A stretch of DNA of 64,000 nt from an uncultured Eggerthella sp. (GTDB lineage Bacteria > Actinomycetota > Coriobacteriia > Coriobacteriales > Eggerthellaceae). Shown here piece after piece: positions 38,065-47,380 of the stretch. The stretch is taken from assembly GCA_959607715.1 (NCBI GenBank), contig CAUHNN010000011.1, forward strand, positions 5,539 through 69,538, read 5' to 3'. A model generated the notes under the pieces. That model did no database searches, was not told where the DNA came from, and worked only from the letters and a program-made list of their open reading frames with translations. A program made the position numbers and the translations under genes. Position 1 is the stretch's first letter. The number at the start of each line of letters is the position of its first letter.

Positions 38065-39087
38065 GTGTACTGCCTCGATTGCGGAACAAAGATCGAAGAC
38101 GGCAAGCCGCGGTGTCCCCACTGCGGCTTGCCCGTTGCTGAAATGAAGCAGCGCCTGGCTGAAGCCGAGGAGAAGATCGCCTATACCGATGCGGTTTCCC
38201 CCACGGTTACCGGCAAACTGCCTTTGGTCAAAGACCGCACGTACGTCGATGGTCAGGGCAACCCCCTCGACCCGTCCGACGAGGTCGACGTCGAGCGCTT
38301 CCGTCCCCACAAGGATGACCTGACGGCCATCCCGTCCATTGGGGACTCCGATCCATTCGTCACCATGCCGATGCAGCGCATCGTCTCGGACTCGGGCGAA
38401 GTCGTCGCCGACGTCGACCATAACGCCAAAACGTATCGCCAGGATCCCCCTAAGAAGCCGTTTCCCTGGAAGCCGATCATCGCCGTGTGCTTTGCGGCCG
38501 TTATCGTCGCTATCGGCGTTTTCAAAGGACCCGAGCTGTGGGCGCTGCTTCCCTTCGATGATATGATCGCCGAAGACGAGCAGCGCGCCCAGGCCGAGCA
38601 GCAGATCGATGAGCAGCGCGCCGCTGAAGCGAATGCTGAGCAGATCGATGATTTCTCTACCGAGCTGAAGCAGGCGTATAAGGGTCTTGCTTCGTCGCGC
38701 ACCGAGGTCGACGGGGCGGTGGAGGATCTCGAGGGTTACTTCCTCGTGGTCAACCGCGATACGCGCCAAGGACATGCCGATGACTGCAAAGCCCTGATCG
38801 ACGACCTTACGGCTGAGCGTGCGGACTTGGTCGACCTGGCGAAGGGCGAGGCCGTGTCCGCCGACGCCGAGCTTCAGGGCAAGTGGAAGAAGGTCGATGC
38901 GCTCTACGGCTACCTCCTCGATCGTCTTGACGTCATATCCCAGTGCTGGGAAAAGAGCCTGTCCTACGACGACCCGCGCGACCACTCTTCGGAGATCCTT
39001 TCGCCGCTTAAGGACGATCTGGAGCAGGGCACGTCCGTTTCCGAGGCGAAATTCGATGCTGCTTACCCTAAAGCCGACCCTTCGTAA
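38065..39087 (+). CDS. Zinc-ribbon single-pass membrane protein
   Basis: 340 residues of unknown function. The N-terminus is a zinc ribbon (YCLDCGTKIEDGKPRCPHCG, two CxxC pairs). A polar linker of about 105 residues follows, then one transmembrane helix (PIIAVCFAAVIVAIGVF, about 137-153). The outer part is coiled-coil and acidic, with Ala/Glu/Gln repeats (AEQQIDEQRAAEANAEQ). GTG 38065 begins three bases after leuA. Ribbon-TM-exodomain architecture is common in Gram-positive sensing or assembly proteins such as YvlB/TcaA, but no partner is evident. Confidence 0.75.
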   Translation: MYCLDCGTKIEDGKPRCPHCGLPVAEMKQRLAEAEEKIAYTDAVSPTVTGKLPLVKDRTYVDGQGNPLDPSDEVDVERFRPHKDDLTAIPSIGDSDPFVTMPMQRIVSDSGEVVADVDHNAKTYRQDPPKKPFPWKPIIAVCFAAVIVAIGVFKGPELWALLPFDDMIAEDEQRAQAEQQIDEQRAAEANAEQIDDFSTELKQAYKGLASSRTEVDGAVEDLEGYFLVVNRDTRQGHADDCKALIDDLTAERADLVDLAKGEAVSADAELQGKWKKVDALYGYLLDRLDVISQCWEKSLSYDDPRDHSSEILSPLKDDLEQGTSVSEAKFDAAYPKADPS

Positions 39088-39109
39088 GGGCGGTATCCGA
39101 GGATTATGC

Positions 39110-39133
39110 TTGACAGGGTAGGGAAACAGTGAT
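39110..39133 (+). promoter_or_regulatory. Candidate promoter of the rimP-nusA-infB operon
   Basis: TTGACA (39110-39115), perfect consensus, followed after 18 bases by TAGGTC or after 17 by TTAGGT. The -10 is weak. A second AT-rich site TATAAG lies at 39162-39167 within the following inverted repeat. Confidence 0.4.
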
Positions 39134-39146
39134 TAGGTCTAGCTTT

Positions 39147-39181
39147 ACACGCATCGATGTGGTATAAGAAATAATGCGTGT
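39147..39181 (+). repeat. Inverted repeat in the rimP leader
   Basis: ACACGCAT (39147-39154) and ATGCGTGT (39174-39181) are perfect inverted copies separated by 19 bases that include TATAAG. It could be an operator or the first hairpin of the operon leader. Confidence 0.45.
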
Positions 39182-39205
39182 GCAAACATGATACTTTCGA
39201 TGTTC

Positions 39206-39238
39206 AAGGAAGTGGGCTTTTGTCCGCTTCTTTTGTTT
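39206..39238 (+). terminator. Attenuator-like hairpin in the rimP-nusA leader
   Basis: GAAGTGGGC (39209-39217) pairs with GTCCGCTTC (39222-39230, three wobbles), loop TTTT, followed by TTTTGTTT. It has the form of an intrinsic terminator placed 25 bases upstream of rimP, after the promoter. Premature terminators in front of rimP-nusA operons are known from other bacteria and fit NusA autoregulation; here it is inferred. Confidence 0.6.
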
Positions 39239-39262
39239 CTACGGGGAATGAAGGAGGGAAAG

Positions 39263-39733
39263 ATGCTTAACGCGAAAGAGCGCAAGCTGTTCGATGCGCT
39301 CGAGCCTCACGCCAAGGCTCATGACATGGAGATCGTCACCATCGAGGTCGTCGGCTCCCGCAAGGCTCCCACCATTCGCGTCTACCTCGACTGCGAAGGC
39401 GGCATCGGCTTCGATGAGCTGTCGTCTGCGCAGGAATGGGTGAACGAGGTGATGGACGAGCTCGATCCGTTCCCGGGCGCCTACACGCTCGAGGTTTCTT
39501 CGCCCGGTATCGACCGGCCCCTTCGGACGCTCGAGCACTTTTCCCGCTTCGCCGGGGAAAAGGCTCAGCTCACCCTCACGCAACCTCATCAAGGACGCGC
39601 GAAATGGACGGGAAAGCTCGAAGGCGTCAAGGACGCTGACGTGCTGCTCCTCGTCGATGGCATCGTCGAGGAGATTCCTTACGACTCCATCAAGAAAGCG
39701 CATGTAATCGGCACTATTGACTTCAGCGGGTAG
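39263..39733 (+). CDS. rimP: Ribosome maturation factor RimP
   Basis: 156 residues; assists 30S subunit assembly. Two-domain RimP/YlxS structure: IVTIEVVGSRKAPTIRVYLD, LSSAQEWVNEVMDELDP, YTLEVSSPGIDRPLRTLEHF and the SH3-like IPYDSIKKAHVIG end. ATG 39263 was chosen since GGAGG is five bases upstream; the longer open frame begins in the leader hairpin. Confidence 0.95.
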   Translation: MLNAKERKLFDALEPHAKAHDMEIVTIEVVGSRKAPTIRVYLDCEGGIGFDELSSAQEWVNEVMDELDPFPGAYTLEVSSPGIDRPLRTLEHFSRFAGEKAQLTLTQPHQGRAKWTGKLEGVKDADVLLLVDGIVEEIPYDSIKKAHVIGTIDFSG

Positions 39734-39748
39734 GAAGGACGTTATTCA

Positions 39749-40966
39749 ATGGCAACCTCAGAACTGATCGAGGCACTACAGGCCTTGGCCCACGAGCGCA
39801 AGATCGACGAGTTCTACCTGATCGAACGACTCGAGGCTTCCTTGGCCAAGAGCTATCAGCATATTCTCGACCTTGAGTACGACGCGCGCGTCATCATCGA
39901 TCGCAATACCGGTCGCATCTACGTCTACGAGCTCATCCCCGTAGGCGAGCCCGACGAGGAAACGGGCGAGTACACCGAGTTCGAGGAGCGCGACGTCACG
40001 CCGTCTGACGTGAGCCGCATCGCCGCCCTCAACGCGAAGAACGTCATCGGCTCTATCGTCCGCGATGCTGGTCGTCAGTCCATCTACGAAGAGTTCTCCA
40101 GCCGCGTCGGCGATCTGGTGACGGGCACCGTCCTTCAGGTCACGCCCGACTTCACCATCATTAAGATCCGCGATGGCGTCGAGGCTGAGCTTCCCCATTA
40201 CGATCAGCGTCGTTACCCCGGCGAGCCCAACGAGCGTCCCCGCAACGAGCATTATCGTCACAACCAGCGCCTGAAGACCCTCATTGTCGACGTGCGCGAC
40301 CCCAGCTCCGATGCTCCTCGCGGCCGCAACGAGCATCAGCGCCCTTCGATCGTCGTTTCCCGCACCCATCCCGATCTGATCCGTCGCCTGTTCGAGATCG
40401 AGGTCCCCGAGATCTACGACGGCCTGGTCGAGATCAAGTCCATCGCCCGCGAGCCCGGTGAGCGTTCCAAGGTCGCCGTCGCTTCCCGCGAGCGCAACCT
40501 CGATCCGGTCGGCGCCTGCGTCGGCCCGAAGGGTTCTCGCGTCCGCATGGTCGTCGAGGGCCTGCGCAACGAGCGCGTCGACGTTATCCAGTGGGATGAG
40601 GATCCCGCGGCATACGTTTCCAACGCGCTTTCCCCGGCTCGCGTCACCCGCGTCGAGATCGACGAGGAAAAGAACTACGCTACCGTGATCGTTCCCGACG
40701 ATCAACTTTCCCTGGCTATCGGCAAGGAAGGCCAGAACGCGCGTCTTGCCGCTCGCCTCACCGGCTGGCACATCGACATCAAGTCCGCGTCGTTCGCCGT
40801 GGAATCCCCGATCCCCGAGCTGTCCCTCATCGAGGAAGAGCCCGAGGATAACGAAGACGGCCTGTGCGCCTACGTCGCCGAAGACGGAATCGCATGCCGC
40901 AACCATGCTCGCCCGGGTTATCGCTACTGCGGTATCCACGCCGATCTTGAAGAGGATGGGGAATAA
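39749..40966 (+). CDS. nusA: Transcription termination/antitermination protein NusA with Cys/His tail
   Basis: 405 residues. N-terminal RNA-polymerase-binding domain (1-115), S1 domain (from VGDLVTGTVLQVTPDF, about 118-200) enlarged by a polar Arg/Asn/Glu/His insertion (YPGEPNERPRNEHYRHNQR), then KH1 and KH2 (VASRERNLDPVGACVGPKGS; SLAIGKEGQNARLAARLTGW). After an acidic linker the protein ends with Cys373-x9-Cys383-x10-Cys394-x2-His397, the spacing of a small C-x9-C-x10-C-x2-H zinc finger. That tail is not part of ordinary NusA. Sits between rimP and ylxR as usual. Confidence 0.93.
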   Translation: MATSELIEALQALAHERKIDEFYLIERLEASLAKSYQHILDLEYDARVIIDRNTGRIYVYELIPVGEPDEETGEYTEFEERDVTPSDVSRIAALNAKNVIGSIVRDAGRQSIYEEFSSRVGDLVTGTVLQVTPDFTIIKIRDGVEAELPHYDQRRYPGEPNERPRNEHYRHNQRLKTLIVDVRDPSSDAPRGRNEHQRPSIVVSRTHPDLIRRLFEIEVPEIYDGLVEIKSIAREPGERSKVAVASRERNLDPVGACVGPKGSRVRMVVEGLRNERVDVIQWDEDPAAYVSNALSPARVTRVEIDEEKNYATVIVPDDQLSLAIGKEGQNARLAARLTGWHIDIKSASFAVESPIPELSLIEEEPEDNEDGLCAYVAEDGIACRNHARPGYRYCGIHADLEEDGE

Positions 40967-40973
40967 GGGACTC

Positions 40974-41252
40974 ATGGCAGGCACGACGCGACAGAGGACG
41001 TGCATCGTTTGCAGGACGAGCGACGCGAAGAACGATCTTCTCCGCGTCGTCCGTACGCCTGAGGGCGCCGTCGAATTCGACGCGACCGGCCGCAAGAACG
41101 GCCGCGGCGCCTACGTGTGCAGCGTTGCATGCCTTGAGAAAGCTCTAGCGAGCAAGCGCCTTGACTCGGCGCTCAGAACTTCATTGACCGACTCAGACCG
41201 CGAGCGCATTGCATCTCAGCTTCGCAACGCCCTTGCGGACACCGCCGAATAG
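40974..41252 (+). CDS. ylxR: YlxR-family RNA-binding protein (DUF448)
   Basis: 92 residues. Signature QRTCIVCRTSDAKNDLLRVV with RxC-x2-C, then ATGRKNGRGAYVCSVACLEK. The protein is found between nusA and infB in most Gram-positive bacteria; it acts as an RNA-binding or RNase P-modulating factor. ATG 40974 follows AAGGGA; an in-frame ATG at 40956 is possible but would overlap nusA. Confidence 0.88.
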   Translation: MAGTTRQRTCIVCRTSDAKNDLLRVVRTPEGAVEFDATGRKNGRGAYVCSVACLEKALASKRLDSALRTSLTDSDRERIASQLRNALADTAE

Positions 41253-41265
41253 ACGAGGAGACTAT

Positions 41266-44001
41266 ATGCCTGGCATGCGAGTACATGAATTGGCTAAAGA
41301 ATTCGATATGACGAGCAAGGAGTTGCTTGATCGCCTTGCGGAGATGAAGATCCCCGCCAAGAGCCACGCAAGCATCCTGCAGCAGGCCCATGTGGACCAG
41401 GTCCGCAACAACCTTGAGCCTGAAATCAAGGAGCGCGCCGGCAAGCTCGAAGACGAAGAGGCGAAGAAGCTCGCCGAGGAAAAGGCCCGCGAGGCACAGC
41501 GCAAGGCCGAAGAGGAGAAGGCCCGCCGCGAGGCAGTCGAGAAGGAACGCGAAGCGCGTGAAGCTGAGCGCGCGCGCCGCGAGGCCAAGGCTGCCGAGAA
41601 GGCCGAGGAAAAGCCCGAGAAGCGCAAGATCTCCTCTTCTCCGTTCGAGAGCCTCGCATCCCAGATCGAGCGCGAGCGCGAGCGCGTCGCCCGCGAGGCC
41701 GCTGAGGCCCGCGAGCGCCAGATCGCTGCTGCCCGCGCCGCTGAGGTAGCCAAGAAGCAGGCCGTCGAGGAGGCCCTTCACAACCGCAACCGCAAGTCTT
41801 CGTCCAAGCCCGCTCCCGCGCGCAAGGCCCCCAAGGCCGCGCCGAAGCCCAAGAGCGACTTCTCCTCGTTGCTCGACCAGATCAACAACGAGCGCGAACG
41901 CCTTTCGCATCAGAAGGCGGAGGCCGCCCATAAGCAGCAGGCCAACAACGCAAACAACGCCAACAGGGGCGCCAAGGGCAAGAAGAAGCAGCGCAAGGGC
42001 TTCGAGCCTTCCGTTCCCGAGCTCGAAAACGCACTCCAGTCCCAGGGCGAGGATCGCTATGCCCAGATGGCCGTCCAGGCCGAGAAGCTTCAGCGCGACA
42101 AGGTTCTCGCCGAGGCTCGCGCCGCGGTCGAGGCCGCTACCCACGATGGCCAGGGACGTCGTAAGAAGCGCAAGGAAAAGCGCGAGGCCCAGGCTCGCGA
42201 ACGTGCCGAGATGGAGGCTTTGGAAAAGGGCCTCGATCCTTCGCTGGTCCTCGACGAATCCGTCGTCGAGATCCCGCAGGGTTCCACCGTCGCCCAGTTC
42301 GCCGAGCTCGTCGACGTTTCGCCCAACGAAGTCATCAAGCGCCTCTTCATGCTCGGTCAGGTCCTCACGCTCACCCAGACGATGAGCGATGAGCTTATCG
42401 AGCTCATCGCCGACGACCTCAACCGCAAGGTTCGCGTTGTGTCGCCGGAAGAGGAATTCGCCGTCGTCTACCACGATTCCGAAGACGACCTGAAGCCGCG
42501 TCCTCCCGTGGTCACCGTCATGGGCCACGTCGACCACGGCAAGACCTCGTTGCTTGACGCCATCCGTCAGACCGGCGTCGCTGCAAGCGAAGCGGGCGGC
42601 ATCACCCAGCACATCGGTGCATCGGTCGCCAACATCAACGGTCGCCAGATCACCTTCATCGACACGCCCGGCCATGAGGCGTTCACGGCCATGCGCGCCC
42701 GCGGTGCCCAGGTCACCGACGTCATCGTGCTCGTCGTCGCGGCTGACGACGGCGTCATGCCGCAGACCATCGAGGCTATCAACCACGCCAAGGCGGCAAA
42801 CGTCCCGATCGTCGTCGCCGTCAACAAGATCGATAAGCCCGGAGCGACGCCCGACCGCGTTCGCCAGGAGCTGACCGAGCACGGCATCATCCCCGAGGAG
42901 TGGGGCGGTCAGAACATGTTCGTCGACGTTTCGGCGAAGAAGCGCCTCCATATCGACGACCTGCTCGAGACCATCCTCCTTCAGGCCGACGTCCTCGAGC
43001 TGAAGGCGAACCCCGATGCCCTCGCGTCCGGCTTCGTCATCGAGGCGAACCTCGACAAGGGTCGCGGTCCGGTTGCCACCATCCTGGTCAATCGCGGTAC
43101 GCTCCATCAGGGCGACGTCGTCGTCGCAGGCACGTCCTACGGCAAGGTTCGCGCGCTTATCAGCCCGCGCGGTGCCCATGTCGACGAGGCGCGTCCTGCC
43201 GATCCCGTCGAGATCCTCGGCTTGAACGCCGTCCCGAGCGCCGGCGACGAATTCCGCGTGTTCGAAGACGAGCGCGACGCCCGTCGTCTGGCCGAGGAGC
43301 GTTCGCTGCGCGAGCGCCTGGCCAAGCAGGAGAATCGTTCCCACATGAACCTCGACGACCTGTTCTCCCGCATCGAAGAAGGTCAGACCACCGATCTCAA
43401 CCTCGTCGTCAAGGCCGACGTCGGCGGCTCGATCGAGGCTCTGCGCGATGCCTTCTCAAAGATGGACCAGTCCGAGGTCAAGATCAACATCATCCACTCC
43501 GCCGTCGGCGGCATCACCGAAACCGACGTTACGCTGGCTGCGGCTTCCGACGCCATCATCATCGGCTTCAACGTCCGCCCGACCGGCAAGACCCGCGAAG
43601 TCGCCGAGCGCGAGAAGGTCGACATCAGGCTCTACCGCGTCATCTATCAGGCGATCGAGGACATCAACGCCGCACGCGTCGGCCTCCTGTCTCCCGATAT
43701 CGTCGAGAAGGATACCGGTATCGCCGAAGTCCGCGACACCTTCAAGGTGCCCAAGGCCGGCACGATCGCCGGTTGCTACATCACCGAAGGCGAGATCTCC
43801 CGTGATGACCAGGTTCGCATCGTCCGCGACGGCACGGTCATCTTCGAGAGCACGATCAGCAGCCTTCGTCGCTTCAAGGACGACGTCAAGACCGTCAAGA
43901 GCGGTTACGAATGCGGTATCGGCATCGATGGCTACCAGGACATCAAGGTCGGCGACACCATCGAAGGCTTCCGCACCGTCGAAGTCGAAAGGACCGAGTA
44001 A
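41266..44001 (+). CDS. infB: Translation initiation factor IF-2
   Basis: 911 residues. IF2N domain at the start ([20 protein letters not shown]), a long charged linker (about 60-330) with Glu/Arg/Lys/Ala-rich helix, a second IF2N-like segment (about 345-400). The G domain follows: [19 protein letters not shown] (G1), [17 protein letters not shown] (G3), VNKID (G4). Domains II-IV end with [23 protein letters not shown]-dependent loading of initiator tRNA. ATG 41266 sits six bases after GAGGAG. Confidence 0.97.
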   Translation: MPGMRVHELAKEFDMTSKELLDRLAEMKIPAKSHASILQQAHVDQVRNNLEPEIKERAGKLEDEEAKKLAEEKAREAQRKAEEEKARREAVEKEREAREAERARREAKAAEKAEEKPEKRKISSSPFESLASQIERERERVAREAAEARERQIAAARAAEVAKKQAVEEALHNRNRKSSSKPAPARKAPKAAPKPKSDFSSLLDQINNERERLSHQKAEAAHKQQANNANNANRGAKGKKKQRKGFEPSVPELENALQSQGEDRYAQMAVQAEKLQRDKVLAEARAAVEAATHDGQGRRKKRKEKREAQARERAEMEALEKGLDPSLVLDESVVEIPQGSTVAQFAELVDVSPNEVIKRLFMLGQVLTLTQTMSDELIELIADDLNRKVRVVSPEEEFAVVYHDSEDDLKPRPPVVTVMGHVDHGKTSLLDAIRQTGVAASEAGGITQHIGASVANINGRQITFIDTPGHEAFTAMRARGAQVTDVIVLVVAADDGVMPQTIEAINHAKAANVPIVVAVNKIDKPGATPDRVRQELTEHGIIPEEWGGQNMFVDVSAKKRLHIDDLLETILLQADVLELKANPDALASGFVIEANLDKGRGPVATILVNRGTLHQGDVVVAGTSYGKVRALISPRGAHVDEARPADPVEILGLNAVPSAGDEFRVFEDERDARRLAEERSLRERLAKQENRSHMNLDDLFSRIEEGQTTDLNLVVKADVGGSIEALRDAFSKMDQSEVKINIIHSAVGGITETDVTLAAASDAIIIGFNVRPTGKTREVAEREKVDIRLYRVIYQAIEDINAARVGLLSPDIVEKDTGIAEVRDTFKVPKAGTIAGCYITEGEISRDDQVRIVRDGTVIFESTISSLRRFKDDVKTVKSGYECGIGIDGYQDIKVGDTIEGFRTVEVERTE

Positions 44002-44003
44002 CG

Positions 44004-44372
44004 ATGAAGCAGGGTTCTTCCAGCCGCAAAGTGAACGAGCAGTGCAGGGAGGTCATCGCGAGCATCCTCTTGTTCGAGATGACCGACCCTCGCCTCGATA
44101 TGGTCACCATCACCTCGTGCGAGGTCAGCTTCGATCGCAGCGTGGCGAACGTCTACTACACCACCGAGCCGTCGCGCTACGTGGAAACCGCCGAAGCGTT
44201 CCAGTCCGCAGCAGGGCGCATCCGCTCCCTCATGGCGAAGAAGCTCTCGTGGCGCGTTGCCCCGGAGCTGCGCTTCATGCTCGATCCGAGCGTTGACGAG
44301 GCGGAGCGCATCGCATCCGCCCTCGCCCGCGACGCAGCCCGCAACGCCGATTCAGCCTCAAAAGGGGAATAA
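44004..44372 (+). CDS. rbfA: Ribosome-binding factor A
   Basis: 122-residue KH-fold protein for 16S rRNA 5' maturation. RKVNEQCREVIASILLFEMT, DPRLDMVTITSCEVSFD and VANVYYTTEP, RIRSLMAKKLSWRVAPELRF are typical. ATG 44004 two bases after infB stop. C-terminal 12 residues Ala/Asp-rich. Confidence 0.95.
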   Translation: MKQGSSSRKVNEQCREVIASILLFEMTDPRLDMVTITSCEVSFDRSVANVYYTTEPSRYVETAEAFQSAAGRIRSLMAKKLSWRVAPELRFMLDPSVDEAERIASALARDAARNADSASKGE

Positions 44373-44374
44373 GG

Positions 44375-45382
44375 GTGCCTACTCCTCAAACGAATAGCAC
44401 GCTGTCCGAAATCGCCGAGCTCATCATGACGCTCGACGATTTCGTGATATGCGGTCATGTCAATCCAGACGGGGATTGCCTCGGTTCGCAGCTCGCCTTC
44501 TACCATGCCCTGCGAAAGCTCGGCAAGCGCGTCACGTGCGTGCTCGCCAAGCCCGATCCCATCGACGTCAACCTGCGTTTCCTTCCCGGGATCGAAAGCA
44601 TGGTTCCCGCCGCGGAATTCACCGGTCGCGTGGGCTGCTTCCTTTCCGTGGATGTCCCCACGGTCGAGCGCATGGAAACGGCCGGTGCGCTGCATGACGC
44701 GGCGGACGTGCGCATCGCGCTCGACCATCACGCATCCGACAAGGCGCTCGCCGAATACGCCTACGTCGATCCCGACAGCCCTTCGGCGAGCATGATCGCG
44801 TGGGACGTCGTGGCCCTCCTCGACGCCGTCACGCCCGAAAGCGCGCTGTGCGCCATGACGGGGCTTTTCACCGACACGGGTCGCTTCGCCTATCAGAACA
44901 CGACCACGGCAGCTTTCCTCGCCGCGGCAGCGATGATGGAAGCCGGCGCCGATCCCGCGCTGATCTGCCGTGAGGTGTTCCAGAACCGCACGCGTGCCTC
45001 CCTCGAACTCGAGCGCATCGTTCTCGAGCGTATGCAGGTTGTCCACGATGGCGAGTTCTCGTTCTCGTACCTCAGCCAGGCCGATTTCGACGAGGTCGGT
45101 GCCATCAAGGCCGATACGGAGCCGCTGGTGAATCTGCTTCGCTCGGTAAGCGGCGTGCGCGTCGCCCTGATCCTGCGCGAAGTGAACGAAAGCGAGGTCC
45201 GCGGAAGCCTTCGCGCGAAGGACGACACCGACGTATCCGTGGTGGCGCGTTCCTACGGCGGCGGCGGACATCGCGCCGCAGCGGGCTTCACGTTCAAGGG
45301 GAGCCTTGAGGCGGCACGCATCCAGGTTCCCGCTGCCGTCGAAGCGATGTGCCTTGCGGGCGAAGGGGGACAGATTGGCTAA
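44375..45382 (+). CDS. nrnA: DHH-family phosphoesterase (NrnA oligoribonuclease/pAp phosphatase)
   Basis: 335 residues. DHH motifs: CGHVNPDGDCLGSQLAF (I), FLSVDVPTVERM (II), ALDHHAS (III, the DHH triad) and TGLFTDTGRF (IV). The DHHA1 domain ends SYGGGGHRAAAGF. NrnA degrades short RNA and dephosphorylates pAp. Located between rbfA and truB as in many Firmicutes/Actinobacteria. GTG start behind AAAAGGGGA. Confidence 0.93.
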   Translation: MPTPQTNSTLSEIAELIMTLDDFVICGHVNPDGDCLGSQLAFYHALRKLGKRVTCVLAKPDPIDVNLRFLPGIESMVPAAEFTGRVGCFLSVDVPTVERMETAGALHDAADVRIALDHHASDKALAEYAYVDPDSPSASMIAWDVVALLDAVTPESALCAMTGLFTDTGRFAYQNTTTAAFLAAAAMMEAGADPALICREVFQNRTRASLELERIVLERMQVVHDGEFSFSYLSQADFDEVGAIKADTEPLVNLLRSVSGVRVALILREVNESEVRGSLRAKDDTDVSVVARSYGGGGHRAAAGFTFKGSLEAARIQVPAAVEAMCLAGEGGQIG

Positions 45383-46394
45383 ACGTTCCGATTCCGGCCT
45401 GTCCCGCGTCATCGCGGTGAACAAGCCGTTGGGCATGACGTCCCATGATGTGACCAACCGCGTGCGGCGCATCTACGGCGAGCGACGCGTGGGGCATACC
45501 GGCACGCTCGATCCGCTGGCCTCGGGCGTGTTGGTGGTGTGCGTCGGCCCCGCTACCCGCCTGGTTCCCTACCTGCAGGGTCACGGAAAGCGTTACCGCA
45601 TGGGGATCACCTTCGGCATCGGCACCGATACGGACGACGCGGAAGGGCAGATCACCAAGCGCGCGCCCATTCCCTCCGAAGTGTTCCACGAAGACTACGC
45701 GAAGGTTCGCATCGCCTCCATGGTGGGCAAGAGCACCCAGATCCCGCCGGTGTATTCCGCCATCAAGGTCAACGGGCGGAAATCCTACGAGGCCGCCCGC
45801 AAAGGCTCGATCATCGATCTGGAAGCCCGTCCTTTCGAGATCTACGAGGCTTCCCTTATCTCCGTCGCCGACAAGACGGGCGAAGAGGGGGAGGAGCTCG
45901 TCGAATGGGTGGTCGAGATGAGCGTCTCGCCGGGCACGTACATGCGCTCGATCGCGCGTGATCTCGGTCGAGACCTTTCGACGTGCGCCTACGTCAGCTC
46001 GCTCGAGCGCGTGCGAAACGGCGTGATCGACGTTTCGCAATGCGCCACCCTCGATGAGCTCGAGGCGGACCCCGATTGCGCCACGATCGATCCGCTCTGC
46101 GCCCTTGGGCTGCGTTATGCGTTCGTGCGCGAGGATGCTCAGCTCGTCGAATGCGGCTCTCCGTTGCCCGCCGACTCGATCGCGCTCAACGAGCCCGTCA
46201 AAAACGACATCTACGACGACGTGTGCTGCACGTCGAGCGTGTTCCCTTCCGCAGAGCCGCCCTATGACGGCGAAGTGGTCGCCCTCATCGTCGACGGGAA
46301 GGTGAAGGCATTGTATGAATACCGGCAGTCAACGCATCGCTTTGCTGCTCGATGCGTCTTCTTCAGAGGAGTAGAACGTGGCACAGCTCTATAA
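45375..46394 (+). CDS. truB: tRNA pseudouridine synthase B
   Basis: 339 residues with TTG 45375 overlapping the nrnA stop by eight bases and AGGGGGA just upstream. Makes pseudouridine 55 of the T-loop. Start VIAVNKPLGMTSHDVTNRVR, catalytic GHTGTLDPLASGVLVV (Asp), KRYRMGITFGIGTDTDDAEG, IPPVYSAIKVNGRKSYEAAR and MSVSPGTYMRSIARDLG are all present. Longer than the E. coli enzyme by a C-terminal tail of about 25 residues rich in Cys/Arg, which overlaps the ribF start. Confidence 0.95.
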   Translation: MAKRSDSGLSRVIAVNKPLGMTSHDVTNRVRRIYGERRVGHTGTLDPLASGVLVVCVGPATRLVPYLQGHGKRYRMGITFGIGTDTDDAEGQITKRAPIPSEVFHEDYAKVRIASMVGKSTQIPPVYSAIKVNGRKSYEAARKGSIIDLEARPFEIYEASLISVADKTGEEGEELVEWVVEMSVSPGTYMRSIARDLGRDLSTCAYVSSLERVRNGVIDVSQCATLDELEADPDCATIDPLCALGLRYAFVREDAQLVECGSPLPADSIALNEPVKNDIYDDVCCTSSVFPSAEPPYDGEVVALIVDGKVKALYEYRQSTHRFAARCVFFRGVERGTAL

Positions 46395-47304
46395 GGTCGA
46401 CGATTCCTTCGATCATGCGGTTTTCGAGAACTCATCGTGCGCCTTCGGCGTGTTCGACGGCGTCCATCGAGGGCACCGTTACCTGCTCGAGTGCGCAATG
46501 GAGACGGCCGCTGCGTGCGGCGGTCAGTCCATCGCGCTCACGTTCGACATCGACCCCGACGAGATCTTCCATCCCGAACGCTTGCGCAAGCTTTTGAGCA
46601 ACGAGCGTCGTATCGAGATGCTCATGAACAGCGGCGTCGATGCGGTCGTCGTCCTTCCGTTCACGCGTGAATTCGCCTCGCTTTCCCCGGTCGATTTCCT
46701 GGAGAAAACCTTCAACGGCCATGCGCCTGCGCATCTCCATATCGGCCTCGATTTCCACTTCGGCGCTCGTGCCGCCGGGTCCGTGGCCGACCTGGGCTCG
46801 TGGGGCGCGGTTTCGGGCACTCACATCGACGCGCATAACCTGAAGAGCGAAGATGGCGCGCCCATCACGGCGACGCGCATTCGCCTGCTTCTTGCCGAGC
46901 ACGACCTCGATGAGGCGGAGAAGCTTCTGGGCAGGCGTTTCTCCATCGTCGAGAAGGTCGTGCACGGGCGCGGTGAAGGGGCCGATATGGGCTTCAGCAC
47001 CGCGAACCTCGTCGTCGAGCCTAATCGTCGTGTGCTTGGCGAAGGCGTCTACGCGGCCTACGCCATCGTCGACGGCGTCCGTTACCGCGCGGCCGTCTCC
47101 ATGGGCATCTCCCCGGTGTTCGCCGATGAAACCGAATCCACGTGCGAAGTCCATATCCTCGATTTCGCGAGCGACATCTACGGCGAGTTCATCGAGGTCG
47201 AGTTCGTCGAGTTCCTGCGTCCCATGATCAAATTCGACTCCACCGAAGAGCTCATTCGCACGGTGATGGGCAACATCGAGTACTGCCGCAAGCTTCCGCT
47301 GTAG
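46378..47304 (+). CDS. ribF: Bifunctional riboflavin kinase/FAD synthetase
   Basis: 308 residues. The FAD synthetase nucleotidyltransferase half has FGVFDGVHRGHRYLLE (HxGH), DEIFHPERLRKLL and a HIGLDFHFG...G block. The riboflavin kinase half has VVHGRGEGADMGFSTANLVV, GVYAAYAIVDGVRYRAAVSM and the EVEFVEFLRPMIKFDS end. GTG 46378 with GAGGAG upstream overlaps truB by 17 bases. Confidence 0.93.
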   Translation: MAQLYKVDDSFDHAVFENSSCAFGVFDGVHRGHRYLLECAMETAAACGGQSIALTFDIDPDEIFHPERLRKLLSNERRIEMLMNSGVDAVVVLPFTREFASLSPVDFLEKTFNGHAPAHLHIGLDFHFGARAAGSVADLGSWGAVSGTHIDAHNLKSEDGAPITATRIRLLLAEHDLDEAEKLLGRRFSIVEKVVHGRGEGADMGFSTANLVVEPNRRVLGEGVYAAYAIVDGVRYRAAVSMGISPVFADETESTCEVHILDFASDIYGEFIEVEFVEFLRPMIKFDSTEELIRTVMGNIEYCRKLPL

Positions 47305-47380
47305 CGGCTCGCCTGCTCCCGTTATCGGCGGCGTTTTGTCGCTTGGCCATATCCGCAGAGCACGTAGAAGGAGTGCAACG

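Noticed and set aside
41173..43344. 723-codon minus-strand frame across infB
   Set aside because: Mirror of the Glu/Arg/Ala-rich IF-2 linker and G domain; no independent evidence.
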